DNA from: JAAYAY01 sp964429355
Lineage (GTDB): Bacteria > Planctomycetota > Planctomycetia > Pirellulales > Thermoguttaceae
DNA: 45,560 bases
Direction: 5' to 3'
NCBI GenBank assembly: GCA_964429355.1
Contig: CAYSCH010000022.1
Location: 1-45,560, forward strand
Shown here: positions 15,591 to 25,783 of the stretch, in pieces
Position numbering within the stretch: position 1 is the stretch's first letter
Layout: each line of letters opens with the position of its first letter
The notes under the pieces: model-generated
Told to the model about the DNA's origin: nothing
The model's input: the letters and a program-made list of their open reading frames with translations, nothing else
Databases searched by the model: none
Made by a program: the position numbers and the translations under genes

Positions 15591-17366
15591 ATGAAATCCG
15601 CACAGATCGTACCGTCCCTGATTGCCCTGTTTCTGGCCCTTGGTCTTGCGATGGCGGAGGAGTCTTCGCCAGTTCCCGGCGTTCCGTGGCCGGCGACGGA
15701 CGGGCTGGGCCGGTCGCTCCCGTTGACCGCGGAAGTCGGTCCGCCGCGGTCCGACCGGTTTGTCGGCATCTTCTACTTCCTCTGGCACGATGCGGCGAGC
15801 GGAAAGAGCCCGAGTTGGGACGGGCCGTATGACATTTCGAAGATTCTGCAGCAGGATCCCGAGGCGCTGAAGAAGCCCGATTCGCCGCTGTGGGGCGGTG
15901 TGGGACAGTATCACTACTGGGGCGAGCCGCTGTACGGGTACTACCGCAGCGACGACCCCTGGGTGCTTCGCCGCCATGCCCAGGCGCTCGCCGATGCGGG
16001 TGTGGACACCCTGATCTTCGATACGACGAACGCCCAAACCTATCGGGACACCTACATGGCGCTGTGCCGCGTGTTTCAGCAGGTTCGGAAGGAAGGGGGC
16101 CGGACGCCGCAGATCTCGTTCATGGTGAACACCAAGGCCGGCGAGACGGCCAACGAGATCTATCGGGATCTCTACCAGAAAGGGTTGTATGAGGATCTCT
16201 GGTTCCGCTGGCAGGGCAAGCCGCTCTTGATCTGCGACCCGGCCGCGGCGAGTGCCGAGCTTCAGCAGTTCTTTACGCTTCGCCGTGCCCACTGGCCGTT
16301 TGAAATGGTGAACACCGAGAAGGCCTGGCACTGGGAGGCGGCCTATCCGCAGCCGTACGGCTACGCCGACGACCCGAAGAAGCCGGAGCAGGTGAACGTT
16401 TCGGTGGCCCAGAATCTGCGGCAGAGCGACGGCAAGGTGACGAACATGAGCGAGGGGGATGCCCGTGGGCGGAGCTTTCATCGAGGCGGCGTCGATGAAG
16501 CCCCCGGCGCCGTCAATTATGGCCGCAATTTTCAGGAACAGTGGCATCGCGTGTTCGAGCTGGAGCCGCCGTTTGTGATGATCACCGGGTGGAACGAGTG
16601 GATTGCCGGGCGTTGGGAGCGGGCCGACCGGCCGATCGTGTTTGTCGACCAGTATGACCAGGAGCACAGCCGCGACATCGAGCCGGCCCGTGTCGGCCAT
16701 CTGGACCACTACTACTGGCAGATGATCGCGAACATCCGCTGCTACAAGGGAGTGCCCGAGTTGCCGGCTGCCGGCGGGCCCAAGACAATCGATCTGGAGG
16801 CCGGTTTTGAACAATGGCAGGACGTGACGCCCGAGTTTCGCGACCATGTGGGCGAAACGGCTCCCCGCGAGCATGCAGGGGTGGCCGGGCTCAAGTACGA
16901 GAACCGCAGCGGCCGGAACGATCTGGTGGCCTGCAAAGTGGCCCACGACACGGAGTCGCTCTACTTCTACCTGCGAACCGCCGCGCCGATCGAGCCGGCC
17001 GTGACTCTGGACGGGCTGTGGCTGCTGCTGGATACGGATCAGGACTGCAGCACCGGCTGGGAGGGATATGACCTGGTTATCGGCCGTCAGGCGGAGGCGG
17101 ACGGCAAGCTATCGGTAGAGAAGCACGTGAGCGGCTGGCAGTGGGAGAATCTCGCGCCGGCTACCTGCCGGCTGGAAGAAAACCAGCTCCAGTTGGCGGT
17201 CCCGCGTTCGGTGCTCGGGCAAAGGGGTGAAAAAAAGGTGGGGATCGATCTGAAATGGGCCGATAATCTGCAGACCCCCGGCGACGTTCTCGACTTTTAT
17301 CTTAGCGGCGACGTGGCGCCGGAGGGGCGGTTCAATTATCGGTATTCGTACGAGGGAGGGGAGTAG
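15591..17366 (+). CDS. Secreted GH99/GH71-like glycosidase with CBM9-like tail
   Basis: A 591-residue protein with a signal peptide (MKSAQIVPSLIALFLALGLA, then MAEE). The catalytic part (about 55-390) has VGIFYFLWH on the first strand, AGVDTLIFDTTN, and FVMITGWNEWIAG (WNEW at 334-337). This pattern occurs in GH99-like and GH71-like proteins that include endo-acting mannanases or glucanases. The C-terminal 190 residues resemble a CBM9/DOMON-type sandwich (ACKVAHDTESLYFYLRT, WLLLDTDQDCSTGWEGYD). The ribosome site is weak, but the signal peptide fixes the ATG. It is followed 108 bases later by a xylose-isomerase-like gene on the same strand. An alpha-mannan or related branch is a reasonable guess at substrate, not proof. 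Confidence 0.75.
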   Translation: MKSAQIVPSLIALFLALGLAMAEESSPVPGVPWPATDGLGRSLPLTAEVGPPRSDRFVGIFYFLWHDAASGKSPSWDGPYDISKILQQDPEALKKPDSPLWGGVGQYHYWGEPLYGYYRSDDPWVLRRHAQALADAGVDTLIFDTTNAQTYRDTYMALCRVFQQVRKEGGRTPQISFMVNTKAGETANEIYRDLYQKGLYEDLWFRWQGKPLLICDPAAASAELQQFFTLRRAHWPFEMVNTEKAWHWEAAYPQPYGYADDPKKPEQVNVSVAQNLRQSDGKVTNMSEGDARGRSFHRGGVDEAPGAVNYGRNFQEQWHRVFELEPPFVMITGWNEWIAGRWERADRPIVFVDQYDQEHSRDIEPARVGHLDHYYWQMIANIRCYKGVPELPAAGGPKTIDLEAGFEQWQDVTPEFRDHVGETAPREHAGVAGLKYENRSGRNDLVACKVAHDTESLYFYLRTAAPIEPAVTLDGLWLLLDTDQDCSTGWEGYDLVIGRQAEADGKLSVEKHVSGWQWENLAPATCRLEENQLQLAVPRSVLGQRGEKKVGIDLKWADNLQTPGDVLDFYLSGDVAPEGRFNYRYSYEGGE

Positions 17367-17474
17367 TTCAGGTTGTTGACAAGAGCCGGCCCGCGGGGGA
17401 TATTGGCCGCTTGTCGAGTGGATTTCTGCAACACGTTCTCGGCCGCGCCGGCTGAGGAGAGAAAGGAGACCGTC

Positions 17475-18509
17475 ATGGCTGCCGAGTACCGATTCTCGTT
17501 TGGACCGTGGAACATTCACGAGGGGGCCGATCCCTTTGGTCCGACCGTGCGGCCGTCGATTGAGTTTGGCAAGAAGTTGAAACGCTACAAGGAGTTGGGA
17601 TTCGACGGCGTGCAGTTCCACGACGACGACGCGGTTCCGGACATGGAGAATCTGTCGCCCGACAAGATCGTCCAGCAGGCCGCCCAAGTCAAATCGGTAC
17701 TGGACGGCGAAGGGCTTGTGGCCGAGTTTGTGGCCCCGCGGCTGTGGGAGGATCCCCGGGGCATCGACGGCGGGTTCACGGCCAACGATCCGGCCTGCCG
17801 CAAGTGGGCGGTCGAGCGGTTCAAGCGGTGCTGTGATATCGGCAACGCCCTGGGAACGCCGCTGCGGGTGCTCTGGCTCGCCCGTGAGGGCACCTACATT
17901 CGGGAATCGAAGAACGCGATCATTGCCTACCAATACCTGTTCGACGCGATCAACGCCGCCCTGGAGTATGATCCGAAGGCGGAAATCGCCATCGAGCCCA
18001 AGCCGAATGAGCCGATGGACCACGCCTACGTGCCGACGATCGGCCACGCCCTGGCGTTGGCCCAGAAGGCCGTCGATCCGAAGCGGGTGGGAGGCCTGAT
18101 CGAGACGGCCCACGCCCTGCTGGCCGGACTGGACCCCTCGGACGAGATGGCCTTTGCTCTCTCCATGGGCAAACTCTGGAGCGTTCATCTGAACGACCAG
18201 AACGGGCTGAAGTTCGACCAGGACAAGACCTTTGGTGCGGCCAATCTCCGCGGCGCGTACAACCAGGTCCGCGTTCTGGAACTGGGTGGCTACCCGGATA
18301 CGGGCCGGTTCGTCGGCCTGGACGTGAAGGCTATGCGGTCGCAGAAGGCCGACGTGGCGCACAGGCACCTGTCGAACAGCCGCACCGTGTTTCTGAGGCT
18401 GGTGGAAAAGGTCCGCACCTTCCCGAAGAACGTGGAAGCCCAGTGCATTGCCGACCGAGACTACGAGGCGCTGGAAATGGCGGTCCTCGAGCATCTCATG
18501 GGCAAGTGA
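17475..18509 (+). CDS. Xylose-isomerase-like sugar isomerase
   Basis: A 344-residue cytoplasmic TIM-barrel protein. Its ATG is at 17475, seven bases after AAAGGAGA. It aligns by eye with class I xylose isomerases of actinomycete type: FGPWNIHEGADPFG, VQFHDDD (catalytic H49, D51), IEPKPNEP (E174 and K176), E210 with H213, and QNGLKFDQDKTFG (D248, D250). One position stands out: where those enzymes have FHIDLNGQNG, this protein has WSVHLNDQNG, so the Asp metal ligand appears replaced by His238. Either the metal site is shifted or the substrate differs from xylose/glucose. As the only cytoplasmic enzyme of the island, it likely isomerises a sugar released by the secreted hydrolases. I do not assign xylA because of the substitution. 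Confidence 0.8.
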   Translation: MAAEYRFSFGPWNIHEGADPFGPTVRPSIEFGKKLKRYKELGFDGVQFHDDDAVPDMENLSPDKIVQQAAQVKSVLDGEGLVAEFVAPRLWEDPRGIDGGFTANDPACRKWAVERFKRCCDIGNALGTPLRVLWLAREGTYIRESKNAIIAYQYLFDAINAALEYDPKAEIAIEPKPNEPMDHAYVPTIGHALALAQKAVDPKRVGGLIETAHALLAGLDPSDEMAFALSMGKLWSVHLNDQNGLKFDQDKTFGAANLRGAYNQVRVLELGGYPDTGRFVGLDVKAMRSQKADVAHRHLSNSRTVFLRLVEKVRTFPKNVEAQCIADRDYEALEMAVLEHLMGK

Positions 18510-18511
18510 CG

Positions 18512-18563
18512 GCCAGCAAGGGGCGTACGCGCGGTCCCGGGCGCGATCGCGCCCGGGGCTGGC
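18512..18563. terminator. Strong GC palindrome between convergent genes
   Basis: Positions 18536-18557 form a perfect 22-base palindrome centred on GCGATCGC and flanked by CCCGGG. A further pair, GCCAGC (18512-18517) and GCTGGC (18558-18563), encloses it. It begins just after the stop of the isomerase gene and lies in the 184-base gap before the end of the leftward ATPase gene. A bidirectional terminator is the simplest reading, although no T-run follows. Confidence 0.5.
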
Positions 18564-18693
18564 GGTGTTTGCAGGCTCCGTGCGACAACCAGGGATGCCA
18601 GGTGCAGGCCGAGTCGGGCGCGGCACGAGGTGGAGGTATCGATGACGTCTCAGGAGCGACGCGGCAGGTTCCTGTTCCTGCTCTTGGCAACCC

Positions 18694-19287
18694 TCATCCT
18701 TGTGACGGCTCCCGGGTTTCATAGAGATCGTACATCTCGAAGAGCACCTCGCGGACGTTGCCTTCGTGGCGGTTGAAGGAAGCCCGGATATCATCGTCTG
18801 AGATGAGAGAAGGCTGCCTGGCGAGGAGGCTGCGGACGATCTGGCGGACCTGTTCAAGGCTCGCAACGCAGCGAATCAGGTCGGGAATTCCCATGGAGCG
18901 GTGGGCCGTTACGACAAGGCCGATTCGGTGCCGGCGGCAGAACCGCCGGACTTGCCGCCGGGATCGAGGACTCAGTTGCTCGTATCCGTCGACGGCAATC
19001 AGCGTCGGCGGAGTGCCATGCAGCAGGTCGGCCAGGCGGAGAGGAAGACGCCGCTCTGAGTCATGGAGCTCGATGAGCACAACCCGCTGGCCGGCTCCTT
19101 CCCAAAGCCGGATAAGGTCTGCCAGCAACGTCGATTTGCCGCTTCCGTGGGGCCCGACGATCTGGCCTGCCAGACCGATGGAGTCGAACCGGGCGGCGAG
19201 ACTGCCGAGATCGCGGCCGGAAGGGAGACGGTAGGCGATCGCGCCGGGGCGGACGAAGCGAGTGGAGAAGGGATTCTCACGAGACAT
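18694..19287 (-). CDS. Small P-loop ATPase of unknown role
   Basis: A 197-residue soluble protein with a Walker A motif GPHGSGKST (45-53) and a Walker B-like strand LIAVDGYEQLS (Asp100). LVVTAHRS, after the next strand, resembles the sensor region of ABC/AAA-type ATPases. The start MSRENPFSTRFVRPGAIAYR suggests ATG 19287; a TTG at 19329 is possible, and neither has a clear ribosome site. I cannot name the family. It is the last gene of a leftward set that also encodes a small beta-rich protein, a DUF3592 membrane protein and an alpha-CTD-like protein, so it may power or regulate a membrane-associated process with them. A dedicated terminator would be the palindrome at 18512-18563. Confidence 0.6.
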   Translation of the reverse strand: MSRENPFSTRFVRPGAIAYRLPSGRDLGSLAARFDSIGLAGQIVGPHGSGKSTLLADLIRLWEGAGQRVVLIELHDSERRLPLRLADLLHGTPPTLIAVDGYEQLSPRSRRQVRRFCRRHRIGLVVTAHRSMGIPDLIRCVASLEQVRQIVRSLLARQPSLISDDDIRASFNRHEGNVREVLFEMYDLYETREPSQG

Positions 19288-19351
19288 CGTTTTGCAGCCG
19301 CTCACAGGACCAGCGATGTGACAGATCAACGCACCCGGACGGGACTTCCGC

Positions 19352-19828
19352 TCAGGTCAGGTTGCCAGTTTGATCGGCGTCGAGGTCCTGAGGGCCTTCC
19401 AGCGCGGGTTGCGGGTCGACCTGATGATCCTTCTTGCGCCCCGCCGCTTTCGGCACGTTTCCCAGGCGGAAGAGCCGCTGGCCGACTACTTCCCTGCCAC
19501 GGGTCAGAAAGACACGCACCCGGACACACCATCGCACCTTGATGATCCGTCCGTCGTAACTCAACGGACTCTTGGGAAGAACGGTTTCAAAAGTACCCGG
19601 GCGCCGCGGATCGATCCAATCGCCGTCTTCGGTCGACAAGCGGATGAAATGGTGGACTCCCAGGTCCTCGTCGCCTTTCCCTTCGGTATACCACAGCACG
19701 GAGACCTCGAGGGCCTTGATATCGTCGCGATCAATCGACATCATCCGATACTGCCCGGCGAGGGTGTCGCCGGGCTGGTATACCCGCCCATCTTCGCCAA
19801 GACGCAGGATGACTCGCGGTCCACTCAT
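19352..19828 (-). CDS. Small beta-rich protein of unknown function
   Basis: A 158-residue protein. Its ATG overlaps the stop of the upstream DUF3592 gene by four bases (ATGA), a sign of translational coupling. The pattern of alternating strands (YRMMSIDRDDIKALEVSVLWYTEGKG, then IIKVRWCVRVRVFLTRGREV and RLFRLG) recalls the immunoglobulin/arrestin-like fold that also seems to end the upstream protein (FEVNCDVCVPENVMHSF, INWRFVVRGNV). There is no signal peptide or membrane helix, and the last 30 residues are polar and probably disordered. I do not recognise a named family; the arrestin-like reading is inference. Confidence 0.55.
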   Translation of the reverse strand: MSGPRVILRLGEDGRVYQPGDTLAGQYRMMSIDRDDIKALEVSVLWYTEGKGDEDLGVHHFIRLSTEDGDWIDPRRPGTFETVLPKSPLSYDGRIIKVRWCVRVRVFLTRGREVVGQRLFRLGNVPKAAGRKKDHQVDPQPALEGPQDLDADQTGNLT

Positions 19829-21177
19829 ACTGCACCGTTGCCGTTTTCGCAGGGATAGACCAGCACGGGAAAGGAGCGTTCGAAGTCAGGCCAACCGGAC
19901 ACGTTTCCGCGGACCACGAACCGCCAGTTGATTTCGTTGTGCGCCGACTTGAAGGAATGCATGACGTTCTCGGGCACGCAAACGTCGCAGTTGACTTCGA
20001 AGGTCACACCGCGGACGACCTCGAAGTCGTCGCGCTGGTAGACGGGCTGCTCAGAGACCCGGCAGGACTCTTTCCGCGTGTCGGTTCCATGGCGGAAGGT
20101 TGCCTCTTCCTCGCAGACGAGCGAAACCTCGAATCGGCGAAGGTGCAGGCGGCCGGTCTGAGAAACGAACAGGCGATATTCCATTCCCGGACGGAGAGGG
20201 TGCTGCGAGATTTCGAGAAACGTGGGCCCGATTCCGGTCGTGATCATGGCGTAACGGACCGCATAGACGATGAGGACAACTCCGGCAGCGGCGAACGCCA
20301 AAGCAAAAAGCGTGAGGAGCCAATCGTGATTGCCGCGGAGATGCCCTCGAACGGCAACAATCAACAGCCATGCGACAATGCCGTTCCAGATCAGGCTCAC
20401 GGTTGCTGTAACCGCCATCATCCAACTTGGGGCGGACGAAGCGGGCAGCCGAAATGCCAGGGTCGTGCCCGGACTGTCGGTCAGATTGGCGCCTGTGGGA
20501 ATGGCAGGATATTCAGCAGTTGCCTTGCCCGTGGCCTCGAAAGTGGCCAGATTGGCCGCTTTCTGGGCGAAGGCTGAACGGTGTTCGGCCGACTTACCCC
20601 CCAGGAACAGGAGATAGATCAGCCGCGCCGAGCCGATGAGGATGAAGGCAACGGGAAGGATGAACAGCAGGGCAAGCCACCAACTGTAGTTGCGTACGAG
20701 CACTGCGCGGCTCGGATCTTCCGGATCGTACCAGCAAGGATACTGCCGGCCTGTCTGAAATCCGTCCAGAATCTTCTGCTTGTCTTCCTTTCCGGGGGAA
20801 TAGCCGCCGGTCGGGTCAAAGGCCCAGATGTCGTAGGTCCAGACGACGAACTTCTCATCGCCGATCGAATACTCGATTTGAATCTCGGGGCGATAGAGGG
20901 TCTCCTCGTCGCCATCTTTCTCCCCGATGTGCTTATCGAGAACCTTGCAGTGATGGGGGACGAATTCGGTGTTGGCCTGCCATTGAGGGACAACGACCGT
21001 GAAGTAGAGAAGGAACAGGCCGCCGATCCCGCCGAGGAGAAAGACGGTGAAGAACAGGGTTTCCCCCAGGACGGCAAGCCTTCGCGAGGTGGTCCGCCGG
21101 TGTCGCCGTTTTTTTTCGAAGTATCGAAAGGTCCGAGCCAAATCGGCAGCTCCCCGCAGGTCAACTGGGCGCGGCAA
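19825..21177 (-). CDS. DUF3592-type membrane protein
   Basis: A 450-residue membrane protein. A basic N-terminus is followed by a helix at about 35-60 (FFTVFLLGGIGGLFLLYFTV), and an extracytoplasmic-type DUF3592 domain at about 75-160 contains RPEIQIEYSIGDEKF and the signature CWYDPEDPSRAVLVR. A second helix follows at about 165-192. Two more helices (SWMMAVTATVSLIWNGIVAW; LTLFALAFAAAGVVLIVYAV) lead into a soluble C-terminal half of beta-strands. The start is a TTG at 21177 with no strong ribosome site; no ATG is available nearby in frame. It lies 43 bases downstream of the alpha-CTD-like gene and overlaps the next gene. The role is unknown; DUF3592 proteins are common in planctomycetes. Confidence 0.7.
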   Translation of the reverse strand: MPRPVDLRGAADLARTFRYFEKKRRHRRTTSRRLAVLGETLFFTVFLLGGIGGLFLLYFTVVVPQWQANTEFVPHHCKVLDKHIGEKDGDEETLYRPEIQIEYSIGDEKFVVWTYDIWAFDPTGGYSPGKEDKQKILDGFQTGRQYPCWYDPEDPSRAVLVRNYSWWLALLFILPVAFILIGSARLIYLLFLGGKSAEHRSAFAQKAANLATFEATGKATAEYPAIPTGANLTDSPGTTLAFRLPASSAPSWMMAVTATVSLIWNGIVAWLLIVAVRGHLRGNHDWLLTLFALAFAAAGVVLIVYAVRYAMITTGIGPTFLEISQHPLRPGMEYRLFVSQTGRLHLRRFEVSLVCEEEATFRHGTDTRKESCRVSEQPVYQRDDFEVVRGVTFEVNCDVCVPENVMHSFKSAHNEINWRFVVRGNVSGWPDFERSFPVLVYPCENGNGAV

Positions 21178-21220
21178 TCACCGCTGAGCAAAGTACTCGC
21201 AGGCGGCGACGATCGTCTCC

Positions 21221-21511
21221 TCAGCGGGGCTGCTTGGGAAACTCTTCGGTACCCGGTCGTCTTGATGCACGGTAGAACCCGATTGCCTCAAGTGCCTTGT
21301 AGACTTCCTCAAGGGTCTTCTCGCCGAAATTGGAGATACTCAGGAGATCATCGGGGGTGCTGTGAAGCAAGTCCCGAACCGTGTAGATTCCACGTTCTTC
21401 CAGGCAGTTGGTGGTGCGTACGTTGAGACCGAGTTCGGCCGTACTCATCTCCAGGGCGGCGAGCCTGTCGTCCCGCGAACCCTCGGTATTTGCCGGGATC
21501 CTCGTTCCCAT
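21221..21511 (-). CDS. Free-standing RNA polymerase alpha-CTD-like protein
   Basis: A 96-residue protein. GGAGG six bases upstream decides the ATG at 21511. Residues 22-80 (ELGLNVRTTNCLEERGIYTV, then DLLHSTPDDLLSISNFGEKT) match the C-terminal domain of the RNA polymerase alpha subunit. The residues that contact DNA in E. coli alpha (R265, N268, G296, K298) are present here as R32, N35, G63 and K65. The N-terminal assembly domain of RpoA is absent, so this is not rpoA itself. It could bind UP-element-like AT-rich DNA or recruit another protein. It is the first gene of the leftward four-gene set, so regulation of that set or of its own promoter is possible. Confidence 0.75.
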   Translation of the reverse strand: MGTRIPANTEGSRDDRLAALEMSTAELGLNVRTTNCLEERGIYTVRDLLHSTPDDLLSISNFGEKTLEEVYKALEAIGFYRASRRPGTEEFPKQPR

Positions 21512-21545
21512 GGGGCCCCTCCCCAAGCGTCCAAAATCTGGTTTC

Positions 21546-21578
21546 GGTGGGATCCTCCCACCTCGAACCCGTAGTATA
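21546..21578 (-). promoter_or_regulatory. Leader hairpin and -10 element of the alpha-CTD operon
   Basis: On the minus strand TATACT (21573-21578) is a good -10 element without a clear -35. Downstream of it, GGTGGGA (21546-21552) and TCCCACC (21556-21562) form a seven-base stem with a three-base loop in the presumed leader, 35 bases before the ATG. The stem contains a GGAGG-like stretch on the transcript and could influence initiation. Confidence 0.35.
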
Positions 21579-21813
21579 GCAGCTTGCCAGACCTTGTGTA
21601 GTAATCACGCCGACAAACCTTCGGCCCCACCATTGGGGAAGTGCTGAGTAGGAGTTGAAGATAAGGGCCCGTGGGAGCCCCGGGATGCGGGAGAGCGTTT
21701 GTGCGAGAGGCCAGCTGTATTTGCCAAGCGATGTGGATGGAAGCTGACTGAAAGAGATGGAACGTGGAGAAGTCGGGCTTTGCTGACGGCTGCAAGATTC
21801 GGAGAGGATCCGC

Positions 21814-21819
21814 TATACT
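21814..21819 (+). promoter_or_regulatory. Candidate -10 element for the helicase gene
   Basis: TATACT on the plus strand, 64 bases before the helicase start. No convincing -35 is at the right distance (TGCAAG at 21791 is poor). It mirrors the same hexamer used on the opposite strand at 21573-21578. Confidence 0.35.
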
Positions 21820-21882
21820 GAACCGGTTGGCAGAAGCGTCACGTGCGTTCCTACAGACAAGCTGGAGCAAGGGATTGCGATC

Positions 21883-24127
<2,245 letters not shown>

Positions 24128-24141
<14 letters not shown>

Positions 24142-24616
24142 CGGCCGGCTCCTCTTCGAGGGCGGACTCGGAGTGGTCGTTGCACGGGAGTTGGTCGAGT
24201 TCTTCTTCGGCCACAATCCAACCCCGGCAGTTGGGACTGTCGCATCCGCACTGGATTGCCGCGCTTGCCGGCCAGGCATAGTCGATCGTGAGCTGCTCGT
24301 TCTCCGAGATCGGCCGGATGGTTTCGAGCCAGATCTCGGCGCCCACAATCTGGTCGTCGTCCTCAACATCGTACTGAACAAGCTGGCAATTGGGCGAACA
24401 ACTGTGGTTCAGATATCGAAAAGGGGCGACGGGTTCGAGCGAGCAGGTCCCGACCAGGTCGATACAGTAGTCTGAGCCGTAATGGGGGTCGCAGATGATA
24501 TGCCCGTGGACCTGTCCAACGGAATGCTCCGCAGCGAAAGACCCGGTTGCGAAGACGCCCAGGCCGTACTTTGCCGCTCCAACGCGGATTCCGTGCACAA
24601 TGTGGTCCATTTCCAA
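24128..24616 (-). CDS. Bacterial SET-domain protein (putative lysine methyltransferase)
   Basis: A 162-residue protein that is almost entirely a SET domain. It has the N-flanking GLGVFATGSFAAE, the knot motif FRYLNHSCSPNC (66-77), QLTIDYAW with the catalytic Tyr113, and a post-SET cluster CGCDSPNCRG (C123, C125, C130) that would bind zinc with the Cys in NHSC. Such domains transfer methyl groups from S-adenosylmethionine to lysine. The start is TTG at 24616, eight bases after GAGGAG; the ATG six bases further in is an alternative. It is convergent with, and overlaps, the helicase gene. A target cannot be deduced. Confidence 0.85.
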
Positions 24617-24828
24617 GGCTGCGTCTCCTCAAACTGTTTCCTGCAAGGCGAGACCAACACCTCTTTGTAGCGGCGCCGCCTCATTCCGTCAACGGCTCGA
24701 TCGTTGGGGGGAATTTACACAGAGTCGGGAAAACGCTATAGAAATGACGTTACCGTATCGTTCTCCGATCGCAGTCACACATTCCGGATGAGCTCGTGCG
24801 ATCGTCAGTCACAGGCAGGAGGATGCAA

Positions 24829-25635
24829 ATGTCAGAAGAAAACCGTGTCGACGACCCGGAGAAGCCTCAGCCACGTTGGCAGCCACTTTCCCGAACAGAT
24901 CGACGCGTGGCGGGGGTGATGATCGAGAAAGCGAAGACCACGCCTTCTGCTTATCCAATGACCGTCAACGCCATCACCAACGCCTGCAATCAGAAAAGCA
25001 ACCGGTTTCCGACGATGCAGCTCACCCCGGAGGACGTGGAAGATTCGCTCGAGAGGCTGCGGCATCTGGGAGCGGTTGGGCAGATCGAAGGACACGGGCG
25101 GGTCGACAAGTACCGGCACTATCTCTACGACTGGCTCGGTGTCGAGAAAGTCGAACTATCGGTGATGGCGGAATTACTGCTGCGGGGCCCCCAGACCCTT
25201 GGGGAACTCCGCGGGCGGGCGGCGAGAATGGACCCGATTGCGGACGTGGGCGCCTTGCAGCCGATCGTCGAGAGTCTCAAGGCCAAGGGACTCGTCCTCT
25301 CGCTGACCCCCGAAGGGCGCGGGCACGTGGTGACCCACGCGCTGTTTACGCCCGCCGAGATGGCAAAAGTCAAGGAGGAGTTCGGCTCAGGGGCAAGGGC
25401 GCCGGTTTCAGTAGAATCTGGGTATTCTATCGACCGGCCTGCGGCCCATGTCGCACATGCAGCACCGCCGGCCCCTGCGGCTCCGCGGGGCGGGGCCCTA
25501 GGCGATCTGGCCGGCGAGGTCGAGGGATTGCGAGCCGAAGTGGCCCAGTTGCGAGCGGAACTCAGTGATCTCACGGCCGCCCACCAGGACCTGGAAGAAA
25601 CGGTCCGTCGGCTGCGAGAAGAGCTGGGGGCGTGA
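24829..25635 (+). CDS. YceH family (UPF0502/DUF480) protein
   Basis: A 268-residue soluble protein. AGGAGG six bases upstream supports the ATG at 24829. The double winged-helix region is clear: LSRTDRRVAGVMIEKAKTTP, YPMTVNAITNACNQKSNR, then the second wing with ELLLRGPQTLGELRGRAARM. These are signatures of the YceH family, whose function is not firmly known. An Ala/Pro-rich linker (about 205-225) leads to a C-terminal coiled coil (LAGEVEGLRAEVAQLRAELS). The gene stands alone between the SET gene and a convergent isomerase-like gene. Confidence 0.88.
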   Translation: MSEENRVDDPEKPQPRWQPLSRTDRRVAGVMIEKAKTTPSAYPMTVNAITNACNQKSNRFPTMQLTPEDVEDSLERLRHLGAVGQIEGHGRVDKYRHYLYDWLGVEKVELSVMAELLLRGPQTLGELRGRAARMDPIADVGALQPIVESLKAKGLVLSLTPEGRGHVVTHALFTPAEMAKVKEEFGSGARAPVSVESGYSIDRPAAHVAHAAPPAPAAPRGGALGDLAGEVEGLRAEVAQLRAELSDLTAAHQDLEETVRRLREELGA

Positions 25636-25661
25636 ACTTCGCCTCCACGGTGGACAGGCAT

Positions 25662-25676
25662 CGGCGGGATCCGCCG
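25662..25676. terminator. Weak hairpin between convergent genes
   Basis: CGGCGG (25662-25667) and CCGCCG (25671-25676) form a six-base stem with a three-base loop, 26 bases after the YceH stop and about 110 bases from the end of the convergent gene. No T-run follows, so the call is tentative. Confidence 0.3.
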
Positions 25677-25783
25677 CACAGATTGCAGGACAGGCGAGCG
25701 CCACTCGGGCCCAACACACCGGACCCTTGTTGACAGAGGCAGCTCGCCTATCCTGCCGCACTGGATCGATTGGCCTGCAGCCG

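Noticed and set aside
15348..18866. Large minus-strand open frames opposite the GH99-like and isomerase genes
   Set aside because: Both are mirror frames of well-supported genes, and their translations are rich in Arg, His and Val without motifs.
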